Assembly (NCBI GenBank): GCA_015680685.1
Contig: MNCI01001941.1
Location: 304,012-368,011 of the forward strand
Origin: Gnetum montanum
Taxonomy: Eukaryota > Streptophyta > Gnetopsida > Gnetales > Gnetaceae
Direction: 5' to 3'
DNA: 64,000 nt
Under the pieces are notes generated by a model that ran no database searches, was not told the origin of the DNA, and saw only the letters and a program-made list of their open reading frames with translations. Both the position numbers and the translations under genes were made by a program. Position 1 is the stretch's first letter, and each line of letters opens with the position of its first letter. This document shows, in pieces, positions 46,236 through 58,140 of this stretch.

Positions 46236-48490
46236 GGTTCCATCAATGCTATAAAGTGGAACGTAAGGAGTATGGTGCCTTGACAAAGGAGGAAAGAGCT
46301 TATTTTAAGAACATGATCTATCACCTAAATGCAATGATAAGGCTAAGGTGATAGTCTTTTCTACTAAGGCATGTCCAACTCTAAGTGGGAAATTCCATAT
46401 CAACCTACACTAGCTCATCTTCCTTCAAATCAAAAAGCATTTCAAGGAAAACAAAAAAGGTAGGAAAACATTGTCCTTTTCATACTTAATTAGAAAATTA
46501 TGCAAAGGGGAAGGAATAGCTTGTTATTCTAATGATGTGATCTATCACACTCTTACCACATCATGGTAGGAGATGATAAAGAATAAGGTTGTTGTAAAGC
46601 TTTAGGAAGAGAAGTAGCCACCACCACCACCATCTATAGCCCTAGAAACAACACTAGGTATGCTTGCAACTACCAAGCACCTCAAGAAACTTCAGGAGCA
46701 ACAACTGTGGTAACAACAAGGATCTATAGATGATGGAAAATCATCCATCTACAATGAAATCATGACCTACTTAAATGAGATTACAAGGATCATTAACTGG
46801 TAGAACAATGAGATGGTATCACTATTCTCTACATAATGAAACTAGACATCTTTCAAACCAAATCCAAATGTTATAGAGATCATTGTGTCCATTCTCAAAT
46901 AATCCTTTCACAAAATTTTAGAAAATGCAACAACCTTCTATGTCATGTTAGAGGAAGGAGAAGAGGCAACCATCTTGGTAAACACCACACAAGGGCTAAT
47001 AGATAGTAGCAAAGGTCATGGTTGATAGAGTAGTAGAAGTAATAAATGTTTTTGCTACATTAGTACAAGATATTACTACCATGGTAGAAATCCATGCATC
47101 AATAGGAGTAGGAAGTGGCTAGATGAGTGCTATCTAATACAAAGAAGTGTTAGAACAACTGGTGGGAGTTGGACAGCCCCTTTCAGAGATCTTCGATCTC
47201 TAAGATGATATCACAGCCAACCAATTGCAGCTATTATAGACAAGGGACAAGTTTTTGGTAGCCAATGCACAACTTGAGGAGGTCACCACAATCAATTAAC
47301 AATCAACTCTTGAAGTTTTAGAATGACAAGCTTGTATCTTAGATCTTGCCATTCTTTGACTTGAGTAAACATGAGATAAAGCTTTTTAATAGCTTCAAAA
47401 AAAATATTAGGAGGTCAAAAATGTGAAGAAGATGATAATCTTTGATGCATTTTTGTCAAAAGCTATGGAAAATAACACTAACAAGGACCTATTGCAAGTC
47501 TACAAAGAAAACTTAATCCTTACTAAAGACAACCATGGCCTACAAAATACTAAGTAAAAAAAGGACCAAATGGTTGAATACACCTTCTAGAAATAGTAGC
47601 TTTCCAAAGTAAACTTGGATTTGAGAAGGTTAGCAATTAAAAATAGGAATCTCTCAATGGAGGACATCTATGCCCTTCACAAAAGAATGATAATTAAGAT
47701 AGCCACATGAAAAAATGAGGCCTTGAAATTTCAAAAAGTGAAGAATAACTATAGGAACCAAGTCAGACTACTTAATGAGTTCAATGAAAAGGAGATTAAA
47801 TTAATCAAGGTAAAGGTGAACAAGACTATCCAACAACTCCAGTAAAGAGATGATGTGTGTTAGTCCATCTTTGATGGACTAAACACATATAATCAAGTAG
47901 AAATCTATGTGAAGATGTTATATATCAAAAAAACGATTGAATACAAGGGGCTTGTCACCCTTGACTATGGAAACCTAGCAATGTTGATAGTGGGAAGGCT
48001 TAGAATCGAGTTGGAGAAGCAATTCACTAGCTCCTACCTCCTCTATATGGTAGAATTCCAGCTCCACAAGGATACAAAATAAAATTTGAAGATAGCCAAC
48101 ATAGAGCTTAAAGTTCTAAGTAGAATATCTGCAAATCAATGAATTGGAACTAAGAACATGGTAAGGAGGATGAATTACTACTAGGAGATATAGAACCTTG
48201 TTAGAACATTTGATGTTAAATGTAAAACATTTGTAGCCTAGTTCATCAATGTGAAAAAGATGTTTCCTTCATTTCAATGCTCATGGGATGTCCCTACATT
48301 GACTATTCTAGGCAAATCAACCTAGATCATATATGATCCATGGAGCAAGGAGGAGAAAATGAAGGTGCTCTTGGATGCCTTCAAACTTCTAGTAGTAGTA
48401 ATGGTAGCAACAAGGTAGCCTTAACCTTCAATAGCACTGACATGATGAAGGACCATTAGAACCATAGGATCCTTCAACTCTAGGCGCTAT
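46235..48490 (+). pseudogene. Extra ORF of element E (second copy of the coiled-coil ORF)
   Basis: Begins inside the ORF: KEYGALTKEERAYFKNMIYH, then TLSGKFHINL, GRKTLSFSYLIRKLCKGEG, NATTFYVMLEEGEEATILV and a Lys/Glu-rich region to ILGKST-stop-IIYDPWSKEEKMKVLLDAF near 48,380. These correspond in order to the B ORF (38,850-41,090). The N-terminal quarter is missing because of the deletion at 46,235. Frameshifts and stops are frequent. Conservation of the very C-terminus (IGK..W.I.DPWSKEEKMKVLL) in both copies shows that it was once a selected protein. Confidence 0.7.
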
Positions 48491-48731
48491 GTGAAGATTT
48501 TATCATGCCTTCATTCATTCAGTAGGCTCCTGGTTATTTTTATCTTAATGTCCAAAATTTTATTTTAAAATGCACCAATTTTTGTAACTTGTACAATATG
48601 CCACTTATAGCTAGTTAGAGCCAATTAGTTATTTAGATAATCAATAAAGTTACACACTTCCCCAAATGTTTAAGAAACGAAATTCCATTTTTGTTCACTC
48701 AAGCACAAGTTTTCAATTAGTTGTGAGAGCA

Positions 48732-49224
48732 TGATGAAATATTAAATAGGATGAAAGCATTTATGCATGTCTATTGATGCAACCCCATTGATGTATCCCT
48801 ATTAACATAGCCTTATCGATCTATCCAAGGATGTGTTGATGTAGGTACATCGATGTTGATGTAGGTGTTACCTATATAAATGTGCATACCCCTCACATTT
48901 ATGGTAATTTCTAATCATCTCATTAGTTGAAATCTTGTAGTTTCTTTTCATAGAAGTTAGAATATTTTTCCTCTAAGCACCTGTAGGATGGATTCAAGTG
49001 ATTATACAATATTTTATTCAAGTGCATCTATACCTAGATACATTTTCATGAACAAAAATAAAATTGAAATTTCTTCTATCCATTGTAGCACTTGAATTAG
49101 CAAAACTTTACTTTCTAGCAATTTAGTTTACATGCAATCTATTTTCTTGTTATTAAGCAATTGATATTATCATTTGTAAGAAATGTAAGAATGACCAATT
49201 TGAGCATAATATATTAGCACTTGG
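48732..49224 (+). repeat. Element E 3' LTR, truncated by F
   Basis: Starts TGATGAAATATT after the decayed polypurine tract TTAGTTGTGAGAGCA. It contains TTGATGTAGGTG, the TATA-like CCTATATAAATG (about 48,872) and the R-region words CTAAGCACCTGTAGGATGG. It stops at 49,224, where TGTAATGTCC of element F begins; the rest of the LTR was not found in the window. Confidence 0.65.
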
Positions 49225-49729
49225 TGTAATGTCCTATCCCTTATTAAGGGTGGAAACAAATTGTTACTATGTAGTTAACCTTCAAATGAAGGAGCACCTT
49301 GTTATGAGGAGTTACAATTATTCATGTATCCCTCAGGAAAGGGTTTAACCTATGCCATTTAAGGCTAGGTTTAGAAGTCATGTTGACATGGAGTTGTGAA
49401 GCCTAGAAAGGCAAGTGATGAGAGTCAGGTGAAGTGAGACAAAAAGAAAGTGATCGCCTCTTTGGCTGAATAGCCTAACTATGGTGGTAGTGTCAGATTG
49501 CCTCTAAGGCTTAAGTGGCATGGAAAGATAACCAAGACGACATTACAATACTCTCTCCTATTAATAAATTTTTTCTGTTTTTCTTTTCTATTCCACAATA
49601 CCAATTATCTATTTACCAATTAATTTATTTATTAATTATTTATCATGTTTTCATTATATTATTTAAGAAAATGATGAATGTGACAAATTAAGTTATCGTA
49701 TTTTTATGACATTTGGGAATGGTATGTCA
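49225..49729 (+). repeat. Element F 5' LTR
   Basis: 505 bp, starts TGTAATGTCCTATCCC and ends GGTATGTCA, followed after four bases by a Met-initiator primer site. Internal words (GCCTAACTATGGTGGTAGTG, AGATTGCCTCTAAGG) recur in the minus-strand LTR at 56,034-56,638, so both belong to one family. Confidence 0.7.
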
Positions 49730-49733
49730 TGTT

Positions 49734-49745
49734 TGGTATCAGAGC
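49734..49745 (+). other. Primer binding site of element F (initiator tRNA-Met)
   Basis: TGGTATCAGAGC is the standard plant initiator-Met primer site. It is unmutated here, so F appears younger than B or D. Confidence 0.8.
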
Positions 49746-49919
49746 AAACCACGATTTAGGAGCCAAAGTGGAAGAAAAACATTATTTTATTATTATTATT
49801 GTAAAACACAAGTACATCCAAGCAAAATACATAAAGAGAAGAAGAGGAATACAAGAATGGGAAAGATGTATAAAAACAATAATGATCATTTGTTGTGATC
49901 CAACGAGTCAAGGAGATTT
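49746..49919 (+). other. Leader of element F
   Basis: A-rich leader after the primer site with a TTATTATTATTATTG stretch. No gag start is seen here; a minus-strand gene follows instead. Confidence 0.4.
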
Positions 49920-51013
49920 TTGACTATCTTCAATTATGCTTCCCTCTCTTTATCAATGGCATCCATCTTGCCAAGCACTACCTTACATCTTGCCAATCCA
50001 TTATACAATTGTTTGATGTACTTAGTCACACTCATTGTTGTAGTCACTGATTCCTCCTTTCTCTTAAGTTGGGTCTTTAGCATTTCTATCTAAATATATT
50101 AATCATCCATGTCCTTTTGCCATTCCTTCTCTTTTCTCTATACAAATAAGACTAAAATTATGAGTTATGAACAAAAAGAGAAAAATGAAAAAGAAAAGAA
50201 TAAAATTTATTTACCTAAAATCAATCATTGTTAATTTGGAGGAACCATTCACAAGTCTCCATATGGCAAGCTAAGCACATTGCATTCTCCAATTCTCCTA
50301 AGAGTTGTTCTAGATCTTTGACAACTTTTGGTGCATCCTCAAAAATTGGATGCAAAGATGAGGGAACTCCAACCTATACTAAATCATAGTCTACCTTGAA
50401 GTTGCATAATTGAGACACCCATAAGTGATAAAAATCCTCATAGATAGAATAGAGTTTGTTATTAGAAATCCTATGACCAAGACACTGAAAAAGCACAAGT
50501 TCTTCTTCGACAGCCATCATCATCTATCCCATAGAATAAGGAGAACCTAAGATAGAGAAAGAAGAAACCATTGGAACAAACTCAAGAATTGGTGTCAGTG
50601 CTACTTATGAAAAGGAACCGCTTATAGGTGTCATAGAAAAAGAAGGCATTCCCAGTGATCTAGATGGAGGAATGGGAGTCTGTTTGGAAGTGGCACCTGT
50701 ATCATCTCTGTTCATCTCTTGGATAAAGTACTGCCACTCCACAAACATCTACAACACAAAAAGAACATCATACAAGATACAAGAAAGGAAAAAAGAAAAT
50801 TATTCAAACCTTAAAATAATTAAAACACATCTTTTGTTGCTTTTCTTTATTTTATCTTGTACTTTGTTGTTGATTTTTTTGTTAGGGTTGTTGTTGAGCC
50901 TATTATTGGGCTTATTATCTTACAACTATTAGACTGTAAGAACATTGCCTAGTATGTTGCCTATACCAAAAGAAATTTATTAGAAAAGAAAATAAAACAT
51001 TAAACTAAGTTAT

Positions 51014-51040
51014 TGTGTGTGTGTGTGTGTGTGTGTGTGT
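51014..51040. repeat. (TG)n microsatellite at a splice donor
   Basis: About 13 TG units. On the minus strand the run reads GTACACAC and starts exactly at the 5' end of an intron of the antisense ORF. Confidence 0.9.
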
Positions 51041-51205
51041 ACCTTTGAAGTAGTAAGTGTGATTTGTTCTCATGGTTGAACTGTACCAAAGGTTGAAGTA
51101 CCTTGAACATCTTCAGCCTGTGCAGCACTCTAAATCAATTCATTTTGTAGCCCAGATTGCACTATCAAATACATAAAATAAATACATAATCAACAATAAG
51201 GAAAC

Positions 51206-51227
51206 AATATATATATATATATATATA
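51206..51227. repeat. (AT)n microsatellite at a splice donor
   Basis: About ten AT units. On the minus strand it directly follows the donor GAG|GTATATAT of another intron of the same ORF. Confidence 0.9.
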
Positions 51228-52300
51228 CCTCGTTGGTTTCCTCCTAATTCTGAGCTTGCTATAAACCCATCTAACCTTTCTTAGCATCTAGAATCCTATC
51301 CCCCTATAACTCTCTCATCTTCAAGAAATTTAGGACATAATCAAGGATTGTAATAACTAAAATGTTTGTTTGGATGATCATAACTTAGGATCAAACACAT
51401 AAACAAGGGTACATAACATATGGTATAAGATTTGACACGATTTTGTTCGACAACAATAACTTCAATCATGGCATTATACCAAGGAGAAAAACAAGACGAT
51501 GACCAATCATAAACTTTGCCAGTTATGGCATCATGATGTATGTAAATGGAATAAGAATTAACATAGCATTGGTGATTATACCATAAAACCTTGCTATAGA
51601 TGAGTATGCATAATTCAAAGTGAATCTCATTAATGAAATCTCCATGAATAAATTGGCTTTTGCCAATAGCAGAATCAATAAAGTGATTAGATCATTTCTT
51701 TTTGCAGAATGATTTAAATTCTTCAAAGGAAATTAATGGAATTAAAGGATCGTCTCCTCACTAAAAACCCAAGGCTATTTGAATATCAAAAGGAATGATT
51801 GTTATTGCTTTAAAAACTAACTGGTAAGTGGAATTTTTCTTACTATTATACTATTCACACCATCCCATGAGAACATCTTTGCAATGGGAGAGTTTAAAAT
51901 TTGGGAAGCCAAGTAAATTAGATAACCTTGAAGTTGTAAGGTACTGAAACCCCCCCTTCCCAAGTAAGCTACAAACATAATTAGAAATACAGAGTACATT
52001 ATTTTGATACAAAATAATAGTGGCTGATTGAGAGCTACCTGAAAGAGCTTGAGGTACAGGTGAAGACTAACACTTTAGGGCCATGATAAGGATGGTTAGA
52101 ATCCTTTGATCATAGAAAATATTCAAGCTTCTCCACTAATAGAATCCTTCAATCTTCTATTGATATTGAGTTGTGATGGGCCAAGTCTTTATTCTTCTCA
52201 TATTTATAATAGAATAGCAAGATTCTTAACAGAAGTAAAGAGGAAGTTTTAACTTAAGTTAATTAAGGATTTAATAAAGCTAACACTTACTTCATCTAAT

Positions 52301-52600
52301 TTTGTGATTTCTAGGTTTACCAAAATGGCATTATCTTTAACACAATGCATAATGCTCTCTAAGATGACTCCGACAGTACCAATCTCATCAAAATATGACT
52401 TATGATTTGGGAGATACGACAATTCTTAGGTTACGAGTAGTTTTAAAATTAAAAAAGTATTTTTTAAAAAATTTTAAATTTAATTTTAAATTTTTATTTA
52501 AAAAGAAAAAAGGGGCCAAAGGTCTCTGGTTTGATTCCCAGTCCCAAATTTTTATTAAAATTTTATATAATATATATATATATATTTAAAATAAAAAATA
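52301..52600. other. AT-rich low-complexity DNA
   Basis: TTTTAAAATTT-type words (52,440-52,510) and a short (TA)n run near 52,570. No gene seen. Confidence 0.5.
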
Positions 52601-54230
52601 AACCAAACCCTAAATAGGGCCATGAATGGACCCCCTACTAGCCATGATCGGCCATGTTACCAATCGCAGCCAAGCCCTACTACCCTCCATGATAGGTAGC
52701 TGCAAAAGGGTTGGACCCAAGGATGGCCATGCACCGCACATTACCTATCCCTATCATGCCCACACCTATGCTTATCATCGCATCATCCACTACCTTGCTA
52801 TGCCTGCAACTCGTCATCCTAAGTCTATTGCCTACTAACCATCGCTACCTTGCCATCCACTACTACATTTTACCCTGCAACTACTGCCACACCTAAAACC
52901 TATGCCATCCACTACTCTCATTTCTCTGCATCATCTACCTATGCATATGTCCCTAGCCACCTTTAGTGTTGTAGATCATCATCTCCCATGCTGCAAATCA
53001 TTATCTCCCATGTTGTGAATCATCACCTCCCTTATCATATATCATCACCTCCCATGCATCAAATCATCACCTCCAATGTTGTAGATCATCACCTCTAATG
53101 CCATAGATCATCACCTTCCATGCCATAAATCATTACCTCCCATGCCACCAATCATCACCTCCCATGCCACCAATCATCACCTCCCATGCTATAGATCATC
53201 ACTTCTTGCACTGTCAATCATCACCTCCCCTATTGTCGATCAGTGCCTCTCCTGGTTCCATCAATCATCACCTTTTTTGGCAAGATGCGCCATGCCAGCC
53301 CTATTTTTCCAAGCGCACTGACAGAAGCCACACAAGCCTTGCATTGGCCATGCAATCCAATGACGAGCCACATGGACCCTAGAAAGGGACCACATGAACC
53401 CAATGATAGGCCATGATGGTCCTAAAATGGGACACATAGGCCTAGTAGGACTACGCAAGCCTAGTCAAGGGGTCATGCTAGCCATGACATGGGCTACACA
53501 GGCCTAGTGGAAGGCCACATGGACCTTGAGATGGGCTATGCAAGCCTAGTGAACAGTCATGCAGACCCTGAAATGGGCTGCGTAGGCCCTAGGGAGGCCT
53601 AAGAAAATGGCTACATCGCCTAGCATTACCTTCACTGGCCTTGCACTGCCACCAACAAGAGGAAACGATGCATCGTTGTCACCTAGCCTAGCTGCCAATG
53701 TCGCTAATAGCCTCCCTAGACTCTACTACCAGTGTGACACTATGACCATTAGCACCATCATCTATGTTGCTGTGCAATGGGAATTTTCTTTGTCAGTAAA
53801 TGAAAAATTTGAAATTCTTGTCAACTGATGGAAATTTCAAAATGCTTGTCAGTTGATGGAAAAATTAAAATTTTTGTCATCAAATCATTAATTTAAATTA
53901 AAAATGTGCAAAAGTATTTTCAAAAATTCAGAATTATCACCTTAGTAACAACAAAGATAAAAACTTCATCATTAGGCATGCTCATCCTATAGTAGAACTA
54001 GGATGGGTGAACCCTTGGAAAGTCTTGAAAATGTGTAAGTTTTTGTAAATTTAAAATGGCTATAAATTTTGAATTTGAAGTTCATTTTCAAATAAACAAA
54101 AACCATTTCCAATATACTTAAACCTTATAGACTCAATGGAACTATCATATTTAGCTTTCAAATTATAGAAAATTAGTATTTTAATTCATATTTAAGGTAC
54201 CAAAAAAATTAGGATTTGGTGCAAGAGAAG
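52600..54230 (+). repeat. Minisatellite-bearing repeat block, plus copy
   Basis: A C-rich block (CCATGC-rich, 52,620-52,960), then a 22-bp array, then about 42-bp repeats (GGGCTACACAGGCCTAGTGG type, 53,388-53,600). Next comes an AT-rich tail with GTCAGTTGATGGAAAAATT and AGAACTAGGATGGGTGA, then GGCTATAAATTTTGAATTTG. The same order is found on the minus strand at 61,330-62,600. It precedes a gag at 54,375 and could be that element's LTR. I find no terminal TG/CA pair or primer site to prove it. Confidence 0.6.
52977..53262 (+). repeat. 22-bp minisatellite (about 13 copies)
   Basis: Unit TCATCACCTCCCATGCCATA plus GA, repeated in exact 22-base register apart from one 25-base unit near the end. 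Its counterpart is the inverted array at 61,752-62,013. Confidence 0.88.
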
Positions 54231-54374
54231 AAATCTATGACAATCTAAACTTCTTATACAACCAATTAACTATTTTGAGATCCATAAAAAGGGTCATAGA
54301 AGCTAAGGATTACCAACATACCTGATTTCTTCAACTTACCAATGTGTAGAACCCAAAGAATAAACTAGAGAGCA

Positions 54375-56033
54375 ATGGAGGCCCAAGTCAACGATCAGAT
54401 GAATGTAGTTGAAGATCAAATTAACAAGATCAGGGATGTTTAAGAAGAGCTTCATTACTCAAATTAAGGATTTGGAATAGAAATGTAAAATATTTCTAAG
54501 GATATTAGGAAATTATCCTAGAGTTCAAAGGGTCAAACGTGCAAGGAAAGATGGATTCCTTTGCAAACTCCATCAAGCAATTAATTGACCATCTCACTCA
54601 ACATTCAAATCCTACCCACATTCCACCTAGGGATCAACATCAAGATTAAGATCAAATTTCCCCTAGGGATCCACACTAAAATCAATCCCAACTTGTTGGT
54701 CAATAAGATACCAAAATCCCTCCTTTAGGTCATAGAGTAGAAACTAAAGGTGAGGGATATGGGAACTAGTTTAGTCCACCTAGAGAATTGCTGACACAAG
54801 TTCATGTCAAGAAAGTAAAATTAGATCATTATGATGGAGCCCTCAGATCTATTGCCAAGGTGAGGGATTGGCTTGTTACAATGAAAAACTACTTTGATAG
54901 GTCCAATTTGTCAAGCCAAGAACATTTATAAGTTGTCTCCTTGTATTTAAGAGGAATTGTAGAAACATGGTGGAATGGATTGAGATCTCAAGGTTTGATT
55001 ACAAATTGGCTTAATTTTTATCGATATTTTGAATAAAAATTTGTACCCAATTCTTTCCTCAAAGAGCACAAAATGAGACTTGATTTCTTAAGATTGGGAA
55101 GTCGATCTGTAATGGATTAATACAAGGAATTATGTGATCTTTCTTGGTATGTAAGCCACTAGGATGAGGGAGAATTAGCTTCAAAGTTCATTGGTGGACT
55201 ACATGCTCAACTACATTCCCAAACATGAGCCCATAATCCTCAAACCATTGATGAAGCATATAGAATTGCTAAGGATTATGAAGAATCGAATCATGTACAT
55301 GCTACCCTTCAACAAGGTACCCTTCCATAAGAAATGGTAGAGGAAACACCAATCAAAAGAGATTAATCAAGATTAGGATGTTTTTTTTATTGTGAAGATC
55401 ATTTCAAATGATACTATCCAAAATTACAAACAAAGGTACAAGGGATAAATCAAACTAGGAATTAAAAACCCAACCCAAACATGAACAAAGGAAAAATTCC
55501 AACCACCACCACAATCATGAAGAAGATATCTACATCAACTAAATCAAGCTTGCATAAATTTCAATTTTCTTTACTGACTTTTGAAGGTTCATTTAAAGGT
55601 AAAAAAATTAAATTTTTAATTGATAGTGGTGCTAGTGATAATTTTATTCCTCCAAAGTTAATTAATTTATTGAAATTAAGTTTACCTTCCAAGAAAATTA
55701 TTAAGATAGAACTTGCAGATGGAATGACCATGAGCAAGCATACCAGCTATGGAGAAATTAACTTTACTTTGCAAAACATGCCTTTCATTGATGAAGTTTT
55801 CGAATTTAAACTAGATGATGTTGATGGAATTTTAGGAATGGCTTTCCTACAAAAATTTGATGTTACTGCCTACTTTGGAACTCATATTTTAAAAGTCCCA
55901 ACCACCGATGAAGTCAGGGTTCTAAGGGGGGTAGGAATAGCAAGGCAAATTCATTCAATAATCATTAAGAGCACTAAAAGATTAGTCAAAAAGTCTACTA
56001 CAATGTTGGTTGTCAAAGTAACCCAACCTCAGA
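54375..56033 (+). pseudogene. Gag-protease of a further gypsy element
   Basis: Starts MEAQVNDQMNVVEDQINKIR at 54,375. The capsid part (54,830-55,280) reads AKVRDWLVTMKNYFDRS, SLYLRGIVETWWNGL, FVPNSFLKEHKMRLDFLRL and GGLHAQLHSQT. A decayed CCHC knuckle, CFFYCEDHFK-stop-YYPKLQ, follows at about 55,375. Next comes an open stretch with the retropepsin core FLIDSGASDNFIP (active-site Asp about 55,620) and DGILGMAFLQKFDV. The frame carries many TAG/TAA stops before the protease and none after 55,481. It is cut at 56,033 by the minus-strand LTR; RT and the rest are missing. Confidence 0.82.
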
Positions 56034-56638
56034 TGTGACATCCCATCCCTGAATGTCATGGTGTACATCAAATATACAATATATTAGACATTATGCATAC
56101 AAAGAAAATATACCAAATGCAAAATATAAGTGATATTCGACATTATGTATAAAGAAAATAATAGGAAAAATGCAAAAAGAGAAAGAAAGAATGCTTTATT
56201 GCTATGGAATAGTATATCCAAATCATGCTCTAAGAATGTTCCTTGGGGATTTTCTTCCTTTGGAATCTATCCCTTAGAGGCAATCTAGCATTACCACCAT
56301 GGTTAGGCCTATAACCCAGCCAAAAGGGATGGCTAGTCCACTTCCTATGCCACTTCACCAAACTTCCCATGACTTTCTTATACCAGCTATGCAAGCCAAT
56401 GACTTGCTTATATCAGCTCTACCATTCCATGCTAACACAACCTCTAACCTTGAGTATAATTGCCTTAGGCCAAACCTCCAAAGGTTACCTTAAGAGACAC
56501 ATCCATTATTACAATGCACCCTTTCAGGTCTTAGTCACAACTACCCTTTTAGGTCTTGTTAAGATAACAATAACACTTGTTATGAAGAGACACCATCTTC
56601 ATTAGGTAGCAAGATCATTTGTGAATGGGGATGTGACA
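56034..56638 (-). repeat. LTR of a minus-strand gypsy element (G)
   Basis: 605 bp. Plus-strand ends TGTGACATCCC and GGGGATGTGACA form an 11-base imperfect inverted terminal repeat. On the minus strand it is preceded by CCTAAGGGAGGTAGAT, a typical gypsy polypurine tract. It shares the GCCTAACCATGGTGGTAATG and AGATTGCCTCTAAGG words with the F LTR. No 5-bp target duplication is visible, as expected if its internal part was lost. Confidence 0.65.
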
Positions 56639-56990
56639 ATCTACCTCCCTTAGGTTTCATTCATCCTCAAACAAGTCCATGTTCTCTATCTTTTTCCAAC
56701 TCCAATGCTTTCCTTCATGATTGTGTGTTCCAATAATTTGATTTCTCCCTTAAAATTGAAGTTATTTCTTGCTTATTCTACAAATAAGATATATGTGAGA
56801 AATATTGTATGAGAAATTAAATATCACTTTCTTGATACTTACTTCATTTTCTAAGATAATGACAAAAGGTGAATTAAAGATTTATCAACCACTAATCACC
56901 AGCCCTAACCAAGATTACACAAAGTGCAACTTGGATCTGGTTAGCCAAGTGAAGGCAAGAAAAATTCTTTATCCCCAATTTTTATTATCA
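56639..56990 (-). pseudogene. 3' end of element G pol
   Basis: Minus-strand sequence just before the polypurine tract translates as KALELEKDREHGLV, then stop codons, a weak echo of the chromovirus pol C-terminus. About 300 bases further up nothing is recognisable. Support is mainly positional. Confidence 0.35.
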
Positions 56991-56998
56991 TGGATATT

Positions 56999-57461
56999 TT
57001 ATGTATCTAATTGAAATATAAATTGAACAAATAATAAGATCATCAAATAAAAGTAAGAGTAAGATACTTCTTTATCTTGATCAACCTTATGAACTAATGG
57101 GAGTAATTGTAATTCTACCATAAGTGGTATATGATCAGATGGTCTTGTTTGGGATGGCAAGGCTTGATCTTGATTCTTCTCAACTTCTTCTTTAGAAATC
57201 AACTCTAGTAACTTGGTAACTTGAAAGAATTGAGTATCATACCAAATATAATCCAAAGTCTCAATGAGAAATGTTGTTAATCCATCTTCATTAATCATTG
57301 CAGAGTAATTGGCAAATTGTGGTTCTTGATGAGTGTTATCCATCAACATCATTTGTTCTTGAATTTTAGAGTCTAATTTATCTACTGAAGATTCAAAGTA
57401 AGCAAAATATGCATTAGCTAGTGAAATTACATGTTGAATTGATGGAAACATCTTCTTCAAG
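56999..57461 (-). pseudogene. CCR4-type deadenylase pseudogene, C-terminal part
   Basis: Minus-strand frame: FPSIQHVISLANAYFAYFES, EPQFANYSAMINEDGLTTFL, ETLDYIWYDTQFFQVTKLLE, then ALPSQTRPSDHIPLMVELQL. These match the end of the endonuclease/exonuclease/phosphatase domain of plant CCR4 homologues. The TLDYI(F/W)Y motif and the catalytic Asp-His in SDHIPL are present. The frame joins the N-terminal part (59,840-60,600) exactly across the LINE insertion (HNLKKM then FPSI). In life such proteins remove poly(A) tails from mRNA. Confidence 0.78.
57448..57461 (+). repeat. Target-site duplication of the LINE, left copy
   Basis: ACATCTTCTTCAAG, repeated exactly at 59,840-59,853 after the poly(A) tail; 14 bases, in the usual range for LINE insertion. 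Confidence 0.88.
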
Positions 57462-58140
57462 TGCAGCACCGGGTTACACAAACTCTGAACGTGCAACCTG
57501 GGAAGAACACCGATACCTACCTGGGTATCCCATTGTTCCAGTGGGGGCGGAACAATTCTTGGGCCCCCCTCCTGGCCAAGCTTGAGCGCCGCATCAATCA
57601 CTGGGCAAACCGATTCCTTACGCGCAAAGGCCGCTTCCTCGTGGCCACTAGGATCCTTGCGGCCACCTCGCGCTTTGTGGCGGTGGTCGTCGTGCCCCCC
57701 GCGGCCATCATCCACCAGATCAATGCCCGGGTCCACNACCGGAAGTACACGCTCTGGCTGTTTGGTCCGCATGTCTCGAGGCCTTGGATGACTCTCTGCC
57801 AGCATGTGCGGCAGATGTTGAATCTGAACTGGCTCCACCTCGAGCTGTGCGCCCTTTTGATCCATAAATACACCCTGAGGATGGTTGGATGGCAGTTTGG
57901 CGTGGGCAGCTCCCCGAGAAAGTAAAAATCTTTCTCTGGCTGCTCAAGTCCGCCGCGCTCCCCGTTCGTGTGTTCCTGCAGTAGCGTAACATCTTGCAGG
58001 ACCCCACGTGTCTGCGTTGTGGCCACGACCCCAAGACCCTTAACCAGTTCATTTATGACTGCCCCTGCATGCGCGCCACTTGGCGTGCATGCAGAAGACC
58101 CCCCCCCCCCCGCAGTGATTTGACGACGATTCCTGGTCGA
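57462..58140 (+). pseudogene. LINE ORF2 C-terminal end (RT tail and zf-RVT)
   Basis: The RT tail shows DTYLGIPLFQWGRNNSWAPL, LERRINHWANRFLTRKGR and YTLWLFGPHVSRPW. A frameshift near 57,890 leads to VWRGQLPEKVKIFLWLLKSA, a TAG stop and then DPTCLRCGHDPKTLNQFIYD with CPCMRATW. The last is the zf-RVT motif (C-X2-C ... H/Q ... C) that ends plant L1-type ORF2. The frame does not stop after zf-RVT but runs into the next domain. Confidence 0.82.

Larger units (their letters stand above)
49920..52300 (-). pseudogene. Second intron-containing antisense ORF (next to element F)
   Basis: Function unknown. Minus-strand exons with matching signals are about 51,330-51,229 (donor GAG|GTATAT), 51,161-51,043 (acceptor TTTGATAG, donor CAAAG|GTACAC), 50,748-50,215 (acceptor TTGTGTTGTAG, donor TTTAG|GTAAAT) and 50,137-about 49,920 (acceptor TTATTTGTATAG). 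The 534-base exon gives MFVEWQYFIQEMNRDDTG, MAVEEELVLFQCLGHRISNN, KLYSIYEDFYHLWVSQLCNF, VGVPSSLHPIFEDAPKVVKD and LEQLLGELENAM. The last exon is coiled-coil-like (KEESVTTTMSVTKYIKQLYN). Further coding pieces lie at 51,523-51,999. Stops are mostly TAG for Gln. Architecture and antisense placement parallel the gene inside A. Frame continuity between the 51,229 and 51,161 exons is not clean. Confidence 0.6.

Noticed and set aside
52510-52545. tRNA-derived SINE (GGTTTGATTCCC resembles a B box)
   Set aside because: No A box at the right distance, no tail and no target duplication; one short match is not enough.
56999-57865. A 288-codon minus-strand frame as one protein
   Set aside because: Its first half is antisense to the LINE RT and its second half is the CCR4 C-terminus. 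The LINE boundary and target duplication lie inside it, so it is an accidental fusion.
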